Origin: Datisca glomerata
Lineage: Eukaryota > Streptophyta > Magnoliopsida > Cucurbitales > Datiscaceae
Length of the DNA: 64,000 bases
Reading direction: 5' to 3'
Assembly (NCBI GenBank): GCA_003255025.1
Contig: QANY01006259.1
Span: 2,304,123-2,368,122, forward strand
Both the position numbers and the translations under genes were made by a program. This document shows positions 25,080 through 37,612 of the stretch, one piece after another. Positions within the stretch are counted from its first letter, which is position 1. Each line of letters opens with the position of its first letter. The notes below the pieces were generated by a model. The model had not been told where the DNA came from. It searched no databases and was given only the letters and a program-made list of their open reading frames with translations.

Positions 25080-28000
25080 TAAAAAATCAAAAACCTCCCA
25101 AGGTGAAAGTATATCATTCATCGTCTTATATCAACAACTATTTGTAGTGTCTCATTCAACAATGTAGTCCTGTAATTTTTTAAACATGAAAAGATCATCC
25201 TAAGAAAAATTAACCCTCAGGCTCTTACATCGTTTAACTCTGTGTGAGAAAACGAGCGTAGGTATGTATACATATGTAAATACATGCATTACATATAATC
25301 AAGTGCAGTAATGGCACATAATTAATTATCTACCATTATAAGCACATTTATCACTTGAAATCAATGTCAATGACTTGCATTCCAATTGTAGTCATTGTTT
25401 GGTATATTGGGTAAATGAGTTTAGTATCTCCATATTGGAATGGGGTTTGGGATTAGAATGAGAGAGTTTAAGCCTAGAACTTCACTACAGGCTGGACTTA
25501 CCCATAGCGAAATTCTTAACCCTTCCATCACGTGACATGAAATGCAGAGTGTATTACTTTGGCTAAGGATTTAGACTACAAGCCTATTCTCTTTCCTTTT
25601 TAGCTACAAAGTGTGGACTAAAGAAAGCATGGAGAAAAATTGAGCAGAAACTATGAAAGTCTTTTGCTCTAATTATTTAATTAGGAAAAAAGACAATGAA
25701 CAATGGCTCTGTATCATTAAAATGTTAAAGCCCGAAACAATTTTAAGAATTGGGTTTGTCCCAAAAAACTCTAATCCTTCTCATGGCTACTAATTGAAGA
25801 ATTTAAAACAAATAAGAACTAGTAAAAGGGAAAACTCAAAGGTTGAAATGAAGAATGTAGTTTTGATTGCTTGAAATGCTGGGGTTACAAGTGAGATTTT
25901 GACTTTGGATTAGGAGAGTAAAATAGATAAGAAATGTGCATTTGGAGAGGAAGGAGATGATTATTAAAGAGTAGTTGAGCTAGGCTTGGATTTTTCCTTA
26001 CATGGAAGCTTTTACATGAAGCTTCAATGGAGATTTTTGTTTGTGTCTAGATTGAATTGCTTCGACAATTCCCTCTCCCATTTTTATAGACATTTCTTGA
26101 AAAAATTTGGCACCAGAACACTCTGCATGGTCAATCATTGATGACTTCTTTTCTGACTGAGGTGTTGATGGTTCGCATGTGTGAGCGTGAAGATTAGATG
26201 AAGTATTGTGGTGCTTGTTGCTTTCTCCACTTAGGCGATAGACTCTCCATTCACAGATGATTCATTTTTCGTGGGGCAAATCATCCTCTATTGTAGCCTT
26301 AAATACGACCCATTTCCTTCTACCTAGCCAATGGGATTGCTCATCTTGTGCCTCATGTCTCTGCTCTTGATCATTGAATGCGTGTATGAGGTTTATGCAA
26401 ATTAACTCTGTACTTTTTATGACTTAATACATATCAATTTGCCTTTGATTGTTATTACTTGACTAATTTCGGGCGTAAGGAAGAGTTGTATTCAATGAGC
26501 TTACCCTTTTTTAGTAGGTTGCATGTTTGGGCTACGCGCATTGATTTGAGCTCCCGTTTTTTAATCGTGGGTATTTGCTTTAGAGCTCATCCTCTGTTGA
26601 CTTTAAACTGTGGCCATTGGGTTGTACATGTACTAGATCGGTGCATATGACATATCTTTCATCCTAGGCTTATCGCAGCCGGTATAAAAATATTCCTTTG
26701 GGGCTTGGTTAATTTTTTAGGCACTAACATTAGCTCCCATCAATCACATGGATTGCTTTCTCTAAAATAAGTCACGTTGTCAAATCCTGGCTAAAAATTC
26801 AAATAAATGTTTGTTTCCCATGCTAGAGCAATGATATTGCACGTGTTTTACTTTGGGGGGATGCATTGTGGTTGTCGCGACTATTTTTGTGGGTTATGCT
26901 TGGGCTTTGTTATTGCTTCTTTTCTTGTATATGTATGGTGTTACGTGCATGACATATTTGTATCTTTTTTAGAAAAGTTGCGTGGTCTTGATTATGTAAC
27001 ATGATTGAATCTCTTTTTATTCCAAATTTAGGTATTTTAGAATTGGCTATGATTTTTTTAGTGATGTCCTTTTAGTCACTAGCTAGATTTTGCATTTAGA
27101 ATCAAGTTTTGACTTCTAATTTTGCCCGTGTCTTTGGCGTTTGAGAACTGAACATGAATTTTGCATATGGTTACCTTTTAGGTTCATGTATTGTTATCCT
27201 TTTAGTTATTTAGGTGGATAATCTCCCTTGCTTGGTTTTGAATGTATGGAAAGATTGCATACTTTGGTTGAACACGTGGCATGGTTGTATAATGTTTTCC
27301 TGGCATAATTGTGCTCATTTTTTCTTCTCTTGGATCTAGGAATTTATTGTTGGAGTAGAGTCTTGTATCTATGGTTTGGTTCAAGTTTTATTCAAGAGTC
27401 TTTATTTGATTCAAGGCTCTGTATTTCTTTTGTTTATCAGTTTTGAGTTTGCATTTAAAGCATGATGAAAAGAAACATAACATGTCATGACTTTATCAAA
27501 GTTTTCATTTGTTTCACAACATTGCATGGCAGGATTGCATGTAGTGTGGCGTGATTATGTGTAATGGTACCACGCATATTTGACAATTGCATGTAAAATG
27601 GATGGTGTTGAGTCATATACTTGTAGGTAGAGCAATATTAAATTAGAAACTTATGCATGACATGGAATAAGGATGCAAGCTCATTACGTGGCATGGCACG
27701 ACATTAGCAATGCGTGTCGTGGCATGAAATTTTTGGGCATTGCACGATGTTGCATGATATTAGAAGCATCGCATAGAATGGAGAATATTTCTTTAACAAA
27801 GACTTAGAAGGGACAAATTAGGCTTTCGTCACATGGAGTGACATAAGAACTTGACTACTGACTATTTATATTACGTGACATGACTTAGAGTTAAACCACA
27901 AACAGATTCTATGGCATGACAAAGTTTGGAGTTAGGATACACACTCACTAATAGACATGGTATGACTTGAATTTGGACTATAGAACGGTTATATAACGTG

Positions 28001-28529
28001 ACATGACTTGGCTTGAAGTTAGACATAGACTTGGCATGGGTTGGACGGTATGACATTGCTTGGAGTTGGACTCCAAATTCAGATTGATTGTATGGAATGG
28101 CTTAGAGTCAGGGTATGTACCAATTTGCATGAGCGTGAGTGCTTCATAACATTAGGACAAGCGTGCTATAACACGAGTGTTTTAGAAGGGGATGAATTTG
28201 GCAATAGCGATACAAAAAGGTTTGGCGTGAGTAATGCGTTGTGACTGTGAATCTAGAAAGTGTCTTTATGGGCGTGACATAAAATAACCTTAGGTATAAG
28301 ATCTAGGACCTAAAGTGAGTGATAAGTCTAGGATTTAGATGCCACTAGAAAATATCTTGATAAGTCTGAAATATCTATGAAGAACCAAAAAGAAAACTTT
28401 CACAAATAAATTATATTGATCAAAGTTGTTCAATACATTGTGAAACCATGCTCAAATAAAAAACAAGAAACCTAGAGAGTTATAAATTGTTCAAAGAACC
28501 TAGACTAAATTTAAAACATAAAAAATATT
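25080..28529. other. Long non-coding stretch, probably decayed LTR-retrotransposon DNA
   Basis: No gene seen on either strand. From about 27480 to 28130 variants of the words GCATGRCATGA, ACGTGACATGACTTGG and TTGGAGTTRGAC recur every 40-55 bp, giving a weakly periodic, degenerate repeat field. Because this lies just beyond the 3' end of a minus-strand Ty3/gypsy pol, I infer it is its 3' untranslated region and LTR, but no LTR ends were found. 25100-27400 holds nothing I recognise. Confidence 0.35.
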
Positions 28530-28706
28530 ATTTACAACAAATAAAGAACTTGTAATCTACCCAAAAGACTCTTACTGGCTATCAAATATTATTTTCAACA
28601 AGTAAGGAACTTGTAATCTACCCAAAAGAGTTTTATTGGCTGCCAAATACTATTTGAAACAAATAAGAAACTTGGAATCTGCCCAAAAGACTGTTACTTG
28701 TTGTCC
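28530..28706 (+). repeat. Three tandem copies of a 61-bp repeat
   Basis: Units start at 28530, 28591 and 28652. Each contains variants of GAACTTGTAATCTACCC followed by AAAAGACTCTTACTGGCT and CAAATATT. The first two are 61 bp; the third is about 55 bp and more diverged. They lie just downstream of the gypsy polyprotein stop (minus strand), a usual place for tandem repeats in plant gypsy 3' regions. Confidence 0.85.
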
Positions 28707-28817
28707 ACTTCTAGGTTAGGATTATCAAATTGTCTTGCTTCCTTGTCATCATTTAAAATGTCAAGTCATGCTCCATTTGGACTGTCATGTTGGACTCCAC
28801 GTCATGCTCCATGTAGA

Positions 28818-31190
28818 TCACAAAGTTGCAAGTATAACTTCTTCTTTTCCAAACTTAGACATCTCCACACTTGTTTGGGCATCCACTTGCTTCGCTAGCT
28901 CATTGAGTGTTTTAGCCATCCGCTTTGCTCTAGTTCTTATGATTAGGTCGCGTGGTACTTGAAGTTGATCCATCATTTGAGTTTGTGCAACCAGATCCTT
29001 ATCATTCCCTCCCTCTTGAAAAGGATTTATCTTCAAATCATCACCTACATCAAACTGGGACAAGTCAGTCACATTAAATGTAGCACTGACATTGTACTCA
29101 CTAGGAAGATCTCTCTTTTCTCATATGCCATACCCAATCTTCGGGTTCAAAGATAATATTTTTCTTTCCTTTGTTTGCTCGCTTAGCATAATGCTCTGTT
29201 CTCTTTTCAATGTTGAGTCGTGTCTTCTCATGGATATTCCTCACAAATTCAGCTTTCTTTTATCATTAAAGTTAACATATTCTTTCAAAGGTAAAGGAAG
29301 CAAATCCAAAGAAGTTAGTGGATTAAAATCATATATAACTTCAAATGATGAAAATTGTGTTGCCGAATGTACATGCCTATTGTATGCAAACTCTCATGTG
29401 GTAAACACTCATCCCATGCCTTCATTTCTTTTGGATGATAGCTCATAACAAAGTGGACAAAATTTTATTTACTAACTTAGTTTGACGATCGATTTGAGGG
29501 TTATAAGTGGTCGAAAATAAGATTTTGGTTCCTAGTTCACCCCACAATGTCTTCCAAAAGTAGCTTAAGAACTTAGAATCACTATCTGAAACTATGGTTT
29601 TAGGCATGCCATGCAACCTAACTATTTCCCTAAAGAACAAATCAACTATATGAGTCACATCATTGGTTTTGTTACACGGAATGAAGTGTTCCATCTTAGA
29701 AAATCTATCCACCACCATAAAAATAAAATCTTATCCTTTCTTAGTTCTAGGTAACCCTAACAAAAAATTCATCGAAATATCAACCAAATGTTACCTACAT
29801 ATCCCCAATGGCGTGTACAATCCATAGGATTTAATCTTTGACTTACCTTGTTTACACTTCACACACCTTTCATAAATTCTTTCTACATCTTGTCTCGCAT
29901 GTGGTCAAAAGAAGTGCTTATGAAAAATGTTTAGTGTTTTAACTATATCAAAGTGCCCAATCAAACCACCCCCATATTTCCCTAACTAGTAACTCTCTCA
30001 ATGAACTTTTAGGCACACAAAGTTTATTTTCCCTAAACAAGTAACCATCATGCTTATAGAATTTATCAAAAGCAACATTTTCGCATGCCTTAAACGCATT
30101 GGCAAAATCATGATTATTAACATACAATTCTTTAATGCGTTCAAAACCAAGTAACTTTGCATCTAGGGTAGAAAGTAGGGTATACCTTCTTGATAGAGCA
30201 TCAACCATAATGTTCTATTTCCCTTACTTATACTTGATTACATATGGAAATGTCTCTATGAATTTCACCCACTTGGCATGTCATGTATTGAGATTATGTT
30301 GTCCCTTAAAGTGCCTCAAGGATTCATGATCCATGTGAATCATAAATTCTTTAGTCCACAGGTAGTGTTGCCATGTTTCCAAAGCTCTCACCAAAGCATA
30401 CATCTCTTTATCATATGTTAGGTAGTTCAAAACATCCCTTATTGAATTTCTCACTAAAGTAGGCAATTGGTCGGCCCTCTTGCATTAGGACAACTGCCAT
30501 ACCTAAACCTCAAGCATCACACTCAATTTCTAAGGTTTTAGCAAAGTTAGGTATAACACGCAAATGTGCATTGGTTAGTTTTTCCTTGATAAAATTGAAT
30601 GTCTTTTCTTGTTAACTACCCCACTTAAATCCTATATTCTTTTTAATGATTTCGGTTAAGGGCGTAGCTATGGTGCTAAAAATTTTCACAAATATTCTAT
30701 AAAAGCTAGCTAATCCATGAAAGCTCCTAACCTCCCAAACACTTCTGGGTATTAACCAATCCCTAATTGCTTTATTTTTTTCTTCGTCTACCTCAATTCC
30801 ATTAGCACTAACAATAAGCCCTAGAAACACCAATTTATCCGTGCAAAATGTACATTTCTTGAGGTTAGCAAACAATTTTTCTTTTCTCAAAACTTCAAGA
30901 TCGAACTTTAAGTGTATTACATGCTCATCCAAATCTTTTCTGTAAATCAATATGTCATCAAAATAAACAACCACAAATTTTCCAATGAAAGCACGTAAAA
31001 CATGGTTCATTAATCTCATGAAAAGTGATATGTGCATTAGTCAATCTAAAAGGCATTACTAACCACTCATATAAACCATATTTTGTTTTGAAAGCCGTTT
31101 TTCATTTATCACCTTCTTTGATCCTAATTTGATGATATCCACTTTAAGATCAATTTTAGTAAACACACAAGAACCGTGCAAGTTTCTCCT
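28818..31190 (-). pseudogene. Ty3/gypsy pol polyprotein remnant (RT-RNase H-integrase)
   Basis: RT with the catalytic motif VVVYFDDILIY (about 30960) and KCTFCTDKLVFLGLIVS. RNase H ([19 protein letters not shown] at about 30410; [13 protein letters not shown]). H2C2 integrase zinc-binding region (HFDIVKTL...CVKCKQGKSK, about 29950-29840). Integrase core ([14 protein letters not shown] at 29715; [15 protein letters not shown]), then the C-terminal region (HSATQFSSFEVIYDFNPLT) and a tail with DLSQFDVGDDLKINPFQEGG ending at 28818. At least five stops or frameshifts interrupt it. Confidence 0.85.
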
Positions 31191-32129
31191 ATATAAGGCT
31201 CTTTTAAAGATACTATAGATGTGGCTTTAGGTTTCTAAAATGACATGGCTTTGTGATTGCATAATGAAGATAAAATTTTATATAATTAATTAGCGACATA
31301 AAATAGTCAACCATAGAAGCAGGTTATTAGGTTTATTTATATGTAATTTTTAATTTTAATAATCTTGCTAGATATTTAATTAGTGATCAACCAAATTGTG
31401 AGATTATTCAAATTTAAATAAAATTTTATTAACCTAAATAAATTATTATTGAGCATGCTTGACTGATTAGAATAGATTAATAAAGATTAGGTTGACTAAT
31501 TACCTAATGGCTCTTAGTAACTCACAGTAATAAAAACTAAAGTTTGGAAAATCAAATGGGAGCGTGATTCTCAATCGAAACCTCAAAACTCACGGTCTCC
31601 ATTATTAGATGATAATAAGGTGTTAGGTTACGTCGTCTTCAATTTTAGAAGCTCCCTAAAGGAGTGTATCCGAAACATCGAATATTACAAGTATGATCTT
31701 TGTGATGATTACTTTGATAAGTGAATAACTGAGAAAACTTGCCTAAGCAGGAGTTTTACACTTGTCATGAGCCTGACGGTGAAATAATGGTATACACTTA
31801 ACTCGTTTCTATAGTATTTCATATAAGCAATTTTATTACTTATCTTGAGATGAAGCTTAACTTTAGTTAATCACTAGGTATTAATACCATATTAGTAGGA
31901 TTACTAGGTATCAATATCAGTTTAGTAATTAATTAGATTGGACATATCTAACTTTTAAATGTGTGTTCTTCCTAAGCATGTGTATGTTTATAAGAGTTGC
32001 GATATCATTGCGCACAATTGCATGTTTATTTTTGAGTTTTTATTTTCATGTCATCATATATGCTAAACTTAGAATGTGCAATGTGCAAGTAATAATTAAG
32101 ATTTTTTTAATTATTTTTCAGTATTTAGA
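31191..32129 (+). other. Probable leader of the plus-strand copia element; 5' LTR not found
   Basis: AT-rich, non-coding. The part at 31590-31640 (ACGGTCTCCATTATTAGATG) resembles the leader of the copia element at the right end of the window (minus strand, about 63690), so both probably share a family and a long 5' leader. No LTR or primer-binding site could be identified. Confidence 0.4.
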
Positions 32130-33021
32130 ATGTCATCCACGAGTTCAGTAGCATCTATTCTAAAAGAAAATAAACTTGATAACATTAACTTATCTGTTGA
32201 GGAATTAAGTTTTTCCTTACGGAGCCTTGTCTTCTAGTTCCCAATCCAAAGTCCTCAAAGGAGGAGACATAAGCAGATTCTACGTGGAATAAAAATGATG
32301 AGTTGACACATTGCTACATGTTGGGCTCTATGACCTATGTGTTGTAGTAGCAACACCAAGCCATGTTCACGCTAGGAAATGTTGGAAACCAAGGGCAGCC
32401 AATTAAGTTGGAAGCCATGAAGGCTCTCATGAATGCTAAGATCAAGCGTGGAACTCTTATTAGAGATCATTTGCTGAAAGTGATTGGTTACTTTAACGAG
32501 ATGGAGATCTTAGGGGCTGAAATGGATTAAGGGACCCATATCAATATGGTATTGGAATCTCTATCAGACTCATTTAACTAGTTCAAGGTTAGTTAATAAG
32601 TATGAGTCGACTTTGACTGAGTTGATGAGGTAACTCCATATGACAAAGAATATATTAAAGGTCCCACCTAGCGTGACTGTATTAGACTGTCATTATGTAT
32701 TGAACATACAAATAAACTTGATTTTGTTGCCAGAAACTTGGAAGGCTATCATTTTAATTTTTTATTATTTTAACTATTACAAAGAATAGAAGTTTCATCT
32801 GTTCTGGTACATTGATGGTTTATACTTCGTTAGTCTTAAAAAGTTGATATTGCATGATAGTGAAGTAAATAACAGTCTGTATAGAATGTAAGATGACTAA
32901 GAGGCCATTCAAGGAAAAATGACGTAGAGCTTCAGAGCCGTTGAAGTTAGTGCACACTAATTTTTATGGACCCATGAATGCCCAAGCTAAAGATGGCTAT
33001 AAGTATTTCATGACTTTCACA

Positions 33022-33829
33022 TAGGGATATAGTTGGTTTGGTTCAGCAAAATTGGAAAATTTTTCAAAACCAAGCCATAAAATACAATTTTACATATTGA
33101 AACCAAACTGAACCACCATTAGTGTATGAATTGAGCTGGACCGAGCCATGGAAAACGGTTCGGTTCAATTTGTTTGTGGTTTGACCTTAACTACAAGAAA
33201 AAAAAATCTTTTCCTCTTGCATTTCCTAGCTACCAAATAGTGAAGTAAATTAGAAGAAATAAAATAACATGGGGGGAGCCAGAGTAGAGAAATGTATGAA
33301 TTGAAAAAAGGGGGAACCACATCTATTAGTACTAAATGTAAGCAGCTCAAAAGGGGAAAACAGAAAAAATTATGAATAAAAACTAAAAAAATCTCAGATT
33401 GAAACTTAAAAAAAATGGAAATACTAAATGCCTTCCACAAAAAATGACATATCCACCTTCAATAAACCCAAAAGAAATTAAAATAAAAAGAAAAAGGGAA
33501 ATATAATAAATGGGCATTGATAATACTCCAAGCTTCTAGAGAGAGAGAGATATAACCTCCGACGAGAAGAAATGGTTGAAGGAGAAGAAGTTGAGATGGC
33601 CACCTCTGCGAGAAGAAATAGCTTAAGCCTGAAGAAGATGTACCCGAGAAGGGTAGAAGGCAGAGCCATAAAGCCTCTACGAAGACAGTGGAGGAACTAT
33701 GATGATGATATTGACATCATGGGGAGGATTTAGGAAGGAGACGAGTTAGGATCGGCGACGGTGACATATCAATGAAGATGATGGATCTACAAGGGATCTA
33801 CGTTAAGCTGTGACTACGATGAGGGCATT

Positions 33830-33869
<40 letters not shown>

Positions 33870-34100
33870 CGATGAATGGGAATGAGAGGTAGGTTCTGAG
33901 AAAATGAACTTTTATATGAGGAGTTCATTAGGGTTTGGTTAGGTTCGACTTGGTTTGAGAGCAAAAACCATAAATTGAACTGAACTACATTTTTACAAGA
34001 AATGTAAATCAAACCAAGCCATTTAAAACTATCATACTGATCAAGTTGCTTCAGTGCAGTTGGGGTTTTATCGGTTTGGTCAGCTTTTCTTATATCCCTA
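33022..34100. mobile_element. Non-autonomous hAT-like DNA element inserted in copia integrase
   Basis: Ends are TAGGGATATA at the left and TATATCCCTA at the right, a 10-bp inverted repeat. The flanks repeat ACTTTCAC (33013-33020 and 34100-34107), an 8-bp target duplication if the last A is shared. The copia reading frame resumes right after the right copy. Subterminal regions are rich in GGTTTGGTT / AACCAAACC words in both orientations. About 1.08 kb with no recognisable transposase. Confidence 0.75.
33831..33867 (+). repeat. (AG)n microsatellite
   Basis: Uninterrupted AG run of about 37 bp inside the hAT-like element. Confidence 0.95.
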
Positions 34101-36372
34101 CTTTCACGGATAATTACTCTAGGTACGACCACATCTATTTTATGCATAGAAAATTTGAAACCTTTGAGCAATTCAAAGGGTTTAGAGTGGAAGTCAAGAA
34201 TGTTTTAGATAGATAGATTAAATTTCTTTGATGAGGTCGAGGAGGAGGAGATCTCTCTATGACATTCATGCCTATTTAATCTAGAATAAGATTTCATCCC
34301 AGCTCACTGCACCGGGACTTCCCAGTAAAATGGTGTAGGTGAAAGGAGAATAAGAACTTTCTCGATCATGGTGAGACCTCTTCCTATTTCCTTTTTAGGA
34401 TATGCCTTACAAACCATCACATACATTCTTAATCTAGTATCTTCTAAAGAAGTACCCCAAGACTTTACTAGAGTTATAGAATGGATTCAAACCTAGTTTA
34501 TATCATATCCTTATTTGGGGATGTTCAGCACACGTTTTCAAGGAGAATGTTGGTAAGTTGAAACCTAGATAAAATTATATATTTTTTGTTGGCTATGCTT
34601 AAGGAATAAGAGGATTCATGTTTTATACTACTAAGGAGCATAAAGTATTTGTTAGCAGAAATGGTGTCTTCTTGGAATATAACCATATTACAAACTTCAG
34701 GTCTAGGATCAACATTATTCTAAAAGAGTTAGATGATTTTGACACTGGCCTACAAGATCAATCAGAAGAGGTTAAGAAGGTTATGGTGAAAGAAGTTAAT
34801 AGAGAGAGCGGAAATGAGGTACCTCCTAGTACTATACATCCACGTCGTAGTGGGAGGGAATCACACCCACCTATGAGGTGCATGTTCTTGGTGGAGACTT
34901 TCGAGTATGTCTTAGAGCAACATGACTCAGACCAAACCCTGAAACTACAATGAAACTTTGAAAGATGCTGATGCAAATAATTGACATAAAGAGATGGAAT
35001 CTGAGATGGATTCAATGTACTCTGCTGGAGTATGATAACTTATACAAGGACCTGAAATGGTGAAACCCTTTGGGTACAAGTGGATTTATAAATAGAAGTA
35101 AGGCATAGTTTGGAAGGTGGAAACCTTCAAAGATAGGCTCGTTGCTAAATGGTATAATCAAAAAGACGGAATCGATTATGAGGGAAATTTTTTGCCAGTA
35201 GAAATGCTTAAGTCTATAAGGATATTATTGTTTGTTATGACTCATCTCGATTTCGAGATTTGGAAAATGGATGCCAAGGCTGTGTTTCTTAATGGTAATC
35301 TTGAAGAGAATATATTTATGTTATAGCCTAGGGGTTTTATCTTTAAAGGCTAGGAGTACACAATTTACAAGTTAAATAGGTCTATTTAAGGACTTAAGCA
35401 AGATTGAGATTATGGAACATCAAATTTGATCAAGGAATCATGTTTTTTTGGTTTTGATCAAAATCTTGAATCATGAGTGTACAAGAGAAAAGAAGGAAAC
35501 ATAATAGTTTTCTTGGTTCTTTATGTAGATGACATTCTCCTCATCAGGAATGATGTAGGATTAATGTTAAACGTAAAATCGAATAAGTTTGATATGAAGG
35601 GCTTGGGAGAGGCAACATATATTTTTTGAATTAAGGTTATTCATGCTCGAGAATCTAAAAGAATATGCTTATCCTAACTACATATATAGATAAGATTCTA
35701 AAGGGGTTCGTAGTGCATGATTACAAGAAAGGCCAGCTGGCTTTCAGGTATAAAATTCATCTATCCAAGGATCAGTGTCCTAAGACACGAGACGAGATAA
35801 ATACCATGAAAAAGTTTCATGTATGCAATGTTGTGTACCAGATTAGATACATGGTTCATAGTAAGCATCGTCAGCATATATTAATTGAATCTTGGGAGAG
35901 AATTGGGTAGTTATGAAGCATATACTCAAGTATCTTAGAAGAACGAGGAATTATATGTTTGTCTACCATAGTGAGAGACTCATATCAATTGGGTAGAAAG
36001 AGACTTTGGGTTGTCTACCTTAGACAATGTGTTTACTCTAAGAGGAGGAGTGCAAAAGAGAACTTTATTGTGGATTGAACCATGAAAGCTGAATATGTAA
36101 TTGCTTCGGAAGCTGTTTAACTATGAAAGCTTCTAGGAGAGTTAAAGATTGACACGATTGGCAGAATCCCTATCACAAACATATTGAGCAGAAGTATAAT
36201 CTCATTAGGGCGATCATACACAAAGGTGATATAGTTGTCTCTAGGATAACTTCATCGGAGAACCTACCAGACTCATTTATGAAAACTTTAGCCCCAAATG
36301 TATTTGGGTCACAAGTGGAGAACATGGAAGTTAAACTAATTGTAGACGTGCTTTAGGAAAAGTGGGAGAATG

Positions 36373-37612
36373 TTAGGATTGTGCCTTAAAAGCACTAGAA
36401 TTCTATTGTTTTTATCTAGATACTTATTTCTAATTAAAAATAAATGATATTCTTATATTATGTGTAATACATTCTTGTAAGTGTCCACAAACATAATAGT
36501 ACTCAGTTTATGAGTCATTTGAAGTTTAGCTCATAGAATAATGTATTTAACCAATAGTTCTTTATGACGTGAAGAACTTTCATTAATCACAGTTTAGTGA
36601 AGTTGTGCGCTATACTAAGATAGACTGTAGTACATTAACTCTATAATGTAGATGACTTACCTTAGTCGCTAGGTGTAGTACATGGTTAATGTACTAGTAT
36701 ATTAGGAATGTATTGAATGGACTAATGGGTTTGAATTTAAGTAAAAGCAATATCTTCAAATAATCATAGGTCATTGCTATTATATTATAATGACTCTTAA
36801 TCTTAAGAGAGTTATAAACTCATTATAATGGTTAAGTTGTTTGATTTCCTATGATTGGGATTCTATAAGTCAACATATTTGTAGGTTGGATGACTAAGTT
36901 GTTAAATAATAAAGATGCATACATTCTCAATAGTAGAGTCTATAGACACTTTTAAGTAAGTGACATAATATTCCTTAATAGAATGTGTTTATGTGTTCAT
37001 AGTAAACTAGGAGATTAATATCATTAATAGACTATAAGAGAAATGGACTATAAGAGATTTAATAATTCTACTTGATGTATCAAGTATGATAACTATCATG
37101 GTTGATCAATAGAACGAGATTTAAAACTTAAAGAGTAAGAAGTGTATATATGGTGCTATATTATAGGGGGCAACACATAATGAATAATAGGTCGGATATA
37201 ATTACATCGAGTAATATAAAATACGAATGGAGTTCAATTATAATTATTAATTCTTTAGCTACGAAATTTTTTATTCTTATGGTCTCCGCGCTAGCCTATG
37301 AGTTATAAGTATTGTCGTAACAATAATAAATAGGCAAGGCATTGATAGTTAGTAGTCAACCAAGTCAATCCTATTTTAATGATGAAAATTATTAATTAAA
37401 ATTAATTTTGTTAGTTTCGATTAAGTATTAATTTTAGCTAATTCTGACCGTTGGGTTTCACTATAAATAGGAGAGTTCTCTCAAGATTAGGTCTAAACCT
37501 ATTTTTAATCTTATGGTATTCGAGCTAGCCTATGGGTTATAAGTATTATCGTAACAATAATAAATGGGTAAGGCATGAATATTTAGTAGTCAACCAAGTC
37601 AGTCCTATTTTA
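36373..37612 (+). repeat. Probable 3' LTR of the plus-strand copia element
   Basis: Starts TGTTAGGATTGTGCC right after the polypurine tract. A TATA-like TATAAATAGG lies at about 37462-37471. The start resembles the LTR start of the copia at 59554 (TGTTGGGTATAGTGG), both followed by CTTAAA-type words, so the two belong to one family. The outer end is uncertain; I place it at the end of the internal duplication. Confidence 0.5.
37275..37612 (+). repeat. Two ~104-bp direct repeats, 234 bp apart, in the LTR region
   Basis: 37275-37378 and 37509-37612 share TCTTATGGT, CTAGCCTATG, GTTATAAGTATT, TCGTAACAATAATAAA and AGTAGTCAACCAAGTCA with scattered differences. The TATA-like box lies between them. 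Confidence 0.85.

Larger units (their letters stand above)
28530..31190 (-). mobile_element. Ty3/gypsy retrotransposon fragment (pol and 3' region)
   Basis: On the minus strand from 31190 downward: reverse transcriptase, RNase H, integrase zinc-binding and core domains, then the polyprotein tail and 3' tandem repeats. The gag-protease part and 5' LTR are missing; the homology starts inside RT near 31190, where a copia element begins. Decayed by stops and frameshifts. Confidence 0.85.
32130..36372 (+). pseudogene. Ty1/copia gag-pol remnant
   Basis: Start ATG at 32130 (MSSTSSVASILKENKLDNIN). Gag remnants follow; then the integrase start (EPLKLVHTNFYGPMNAQAKDGYKYFM, shown here only as landmarks near 32940-33010), split by an inserted element at 33022-34100, resuming at about 34108. 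RT: VETFKDRLVAKWY at 35117, WKMDAKAVFLNGNLEENIF at 35262, and the catalytic LYVDDILLIRND at about 35520. RNase H remnants run to about 36300, followed by a polypurine tract (AAAAGTGGGAGAA, 36359-36371). Dense stop codons, clearly dead. Confidence 0.85.

Noticed and set aside
25080..27400. Possible host gene in the large gap
   Set aside because: Only short unconnected frames; no splice-consistent coding series found on either strand.
28530..28706. CRISPR-like array
   Set aside because: Plant nuclear DNA; contiguous 61-bp tandem repeats without unique spacers.
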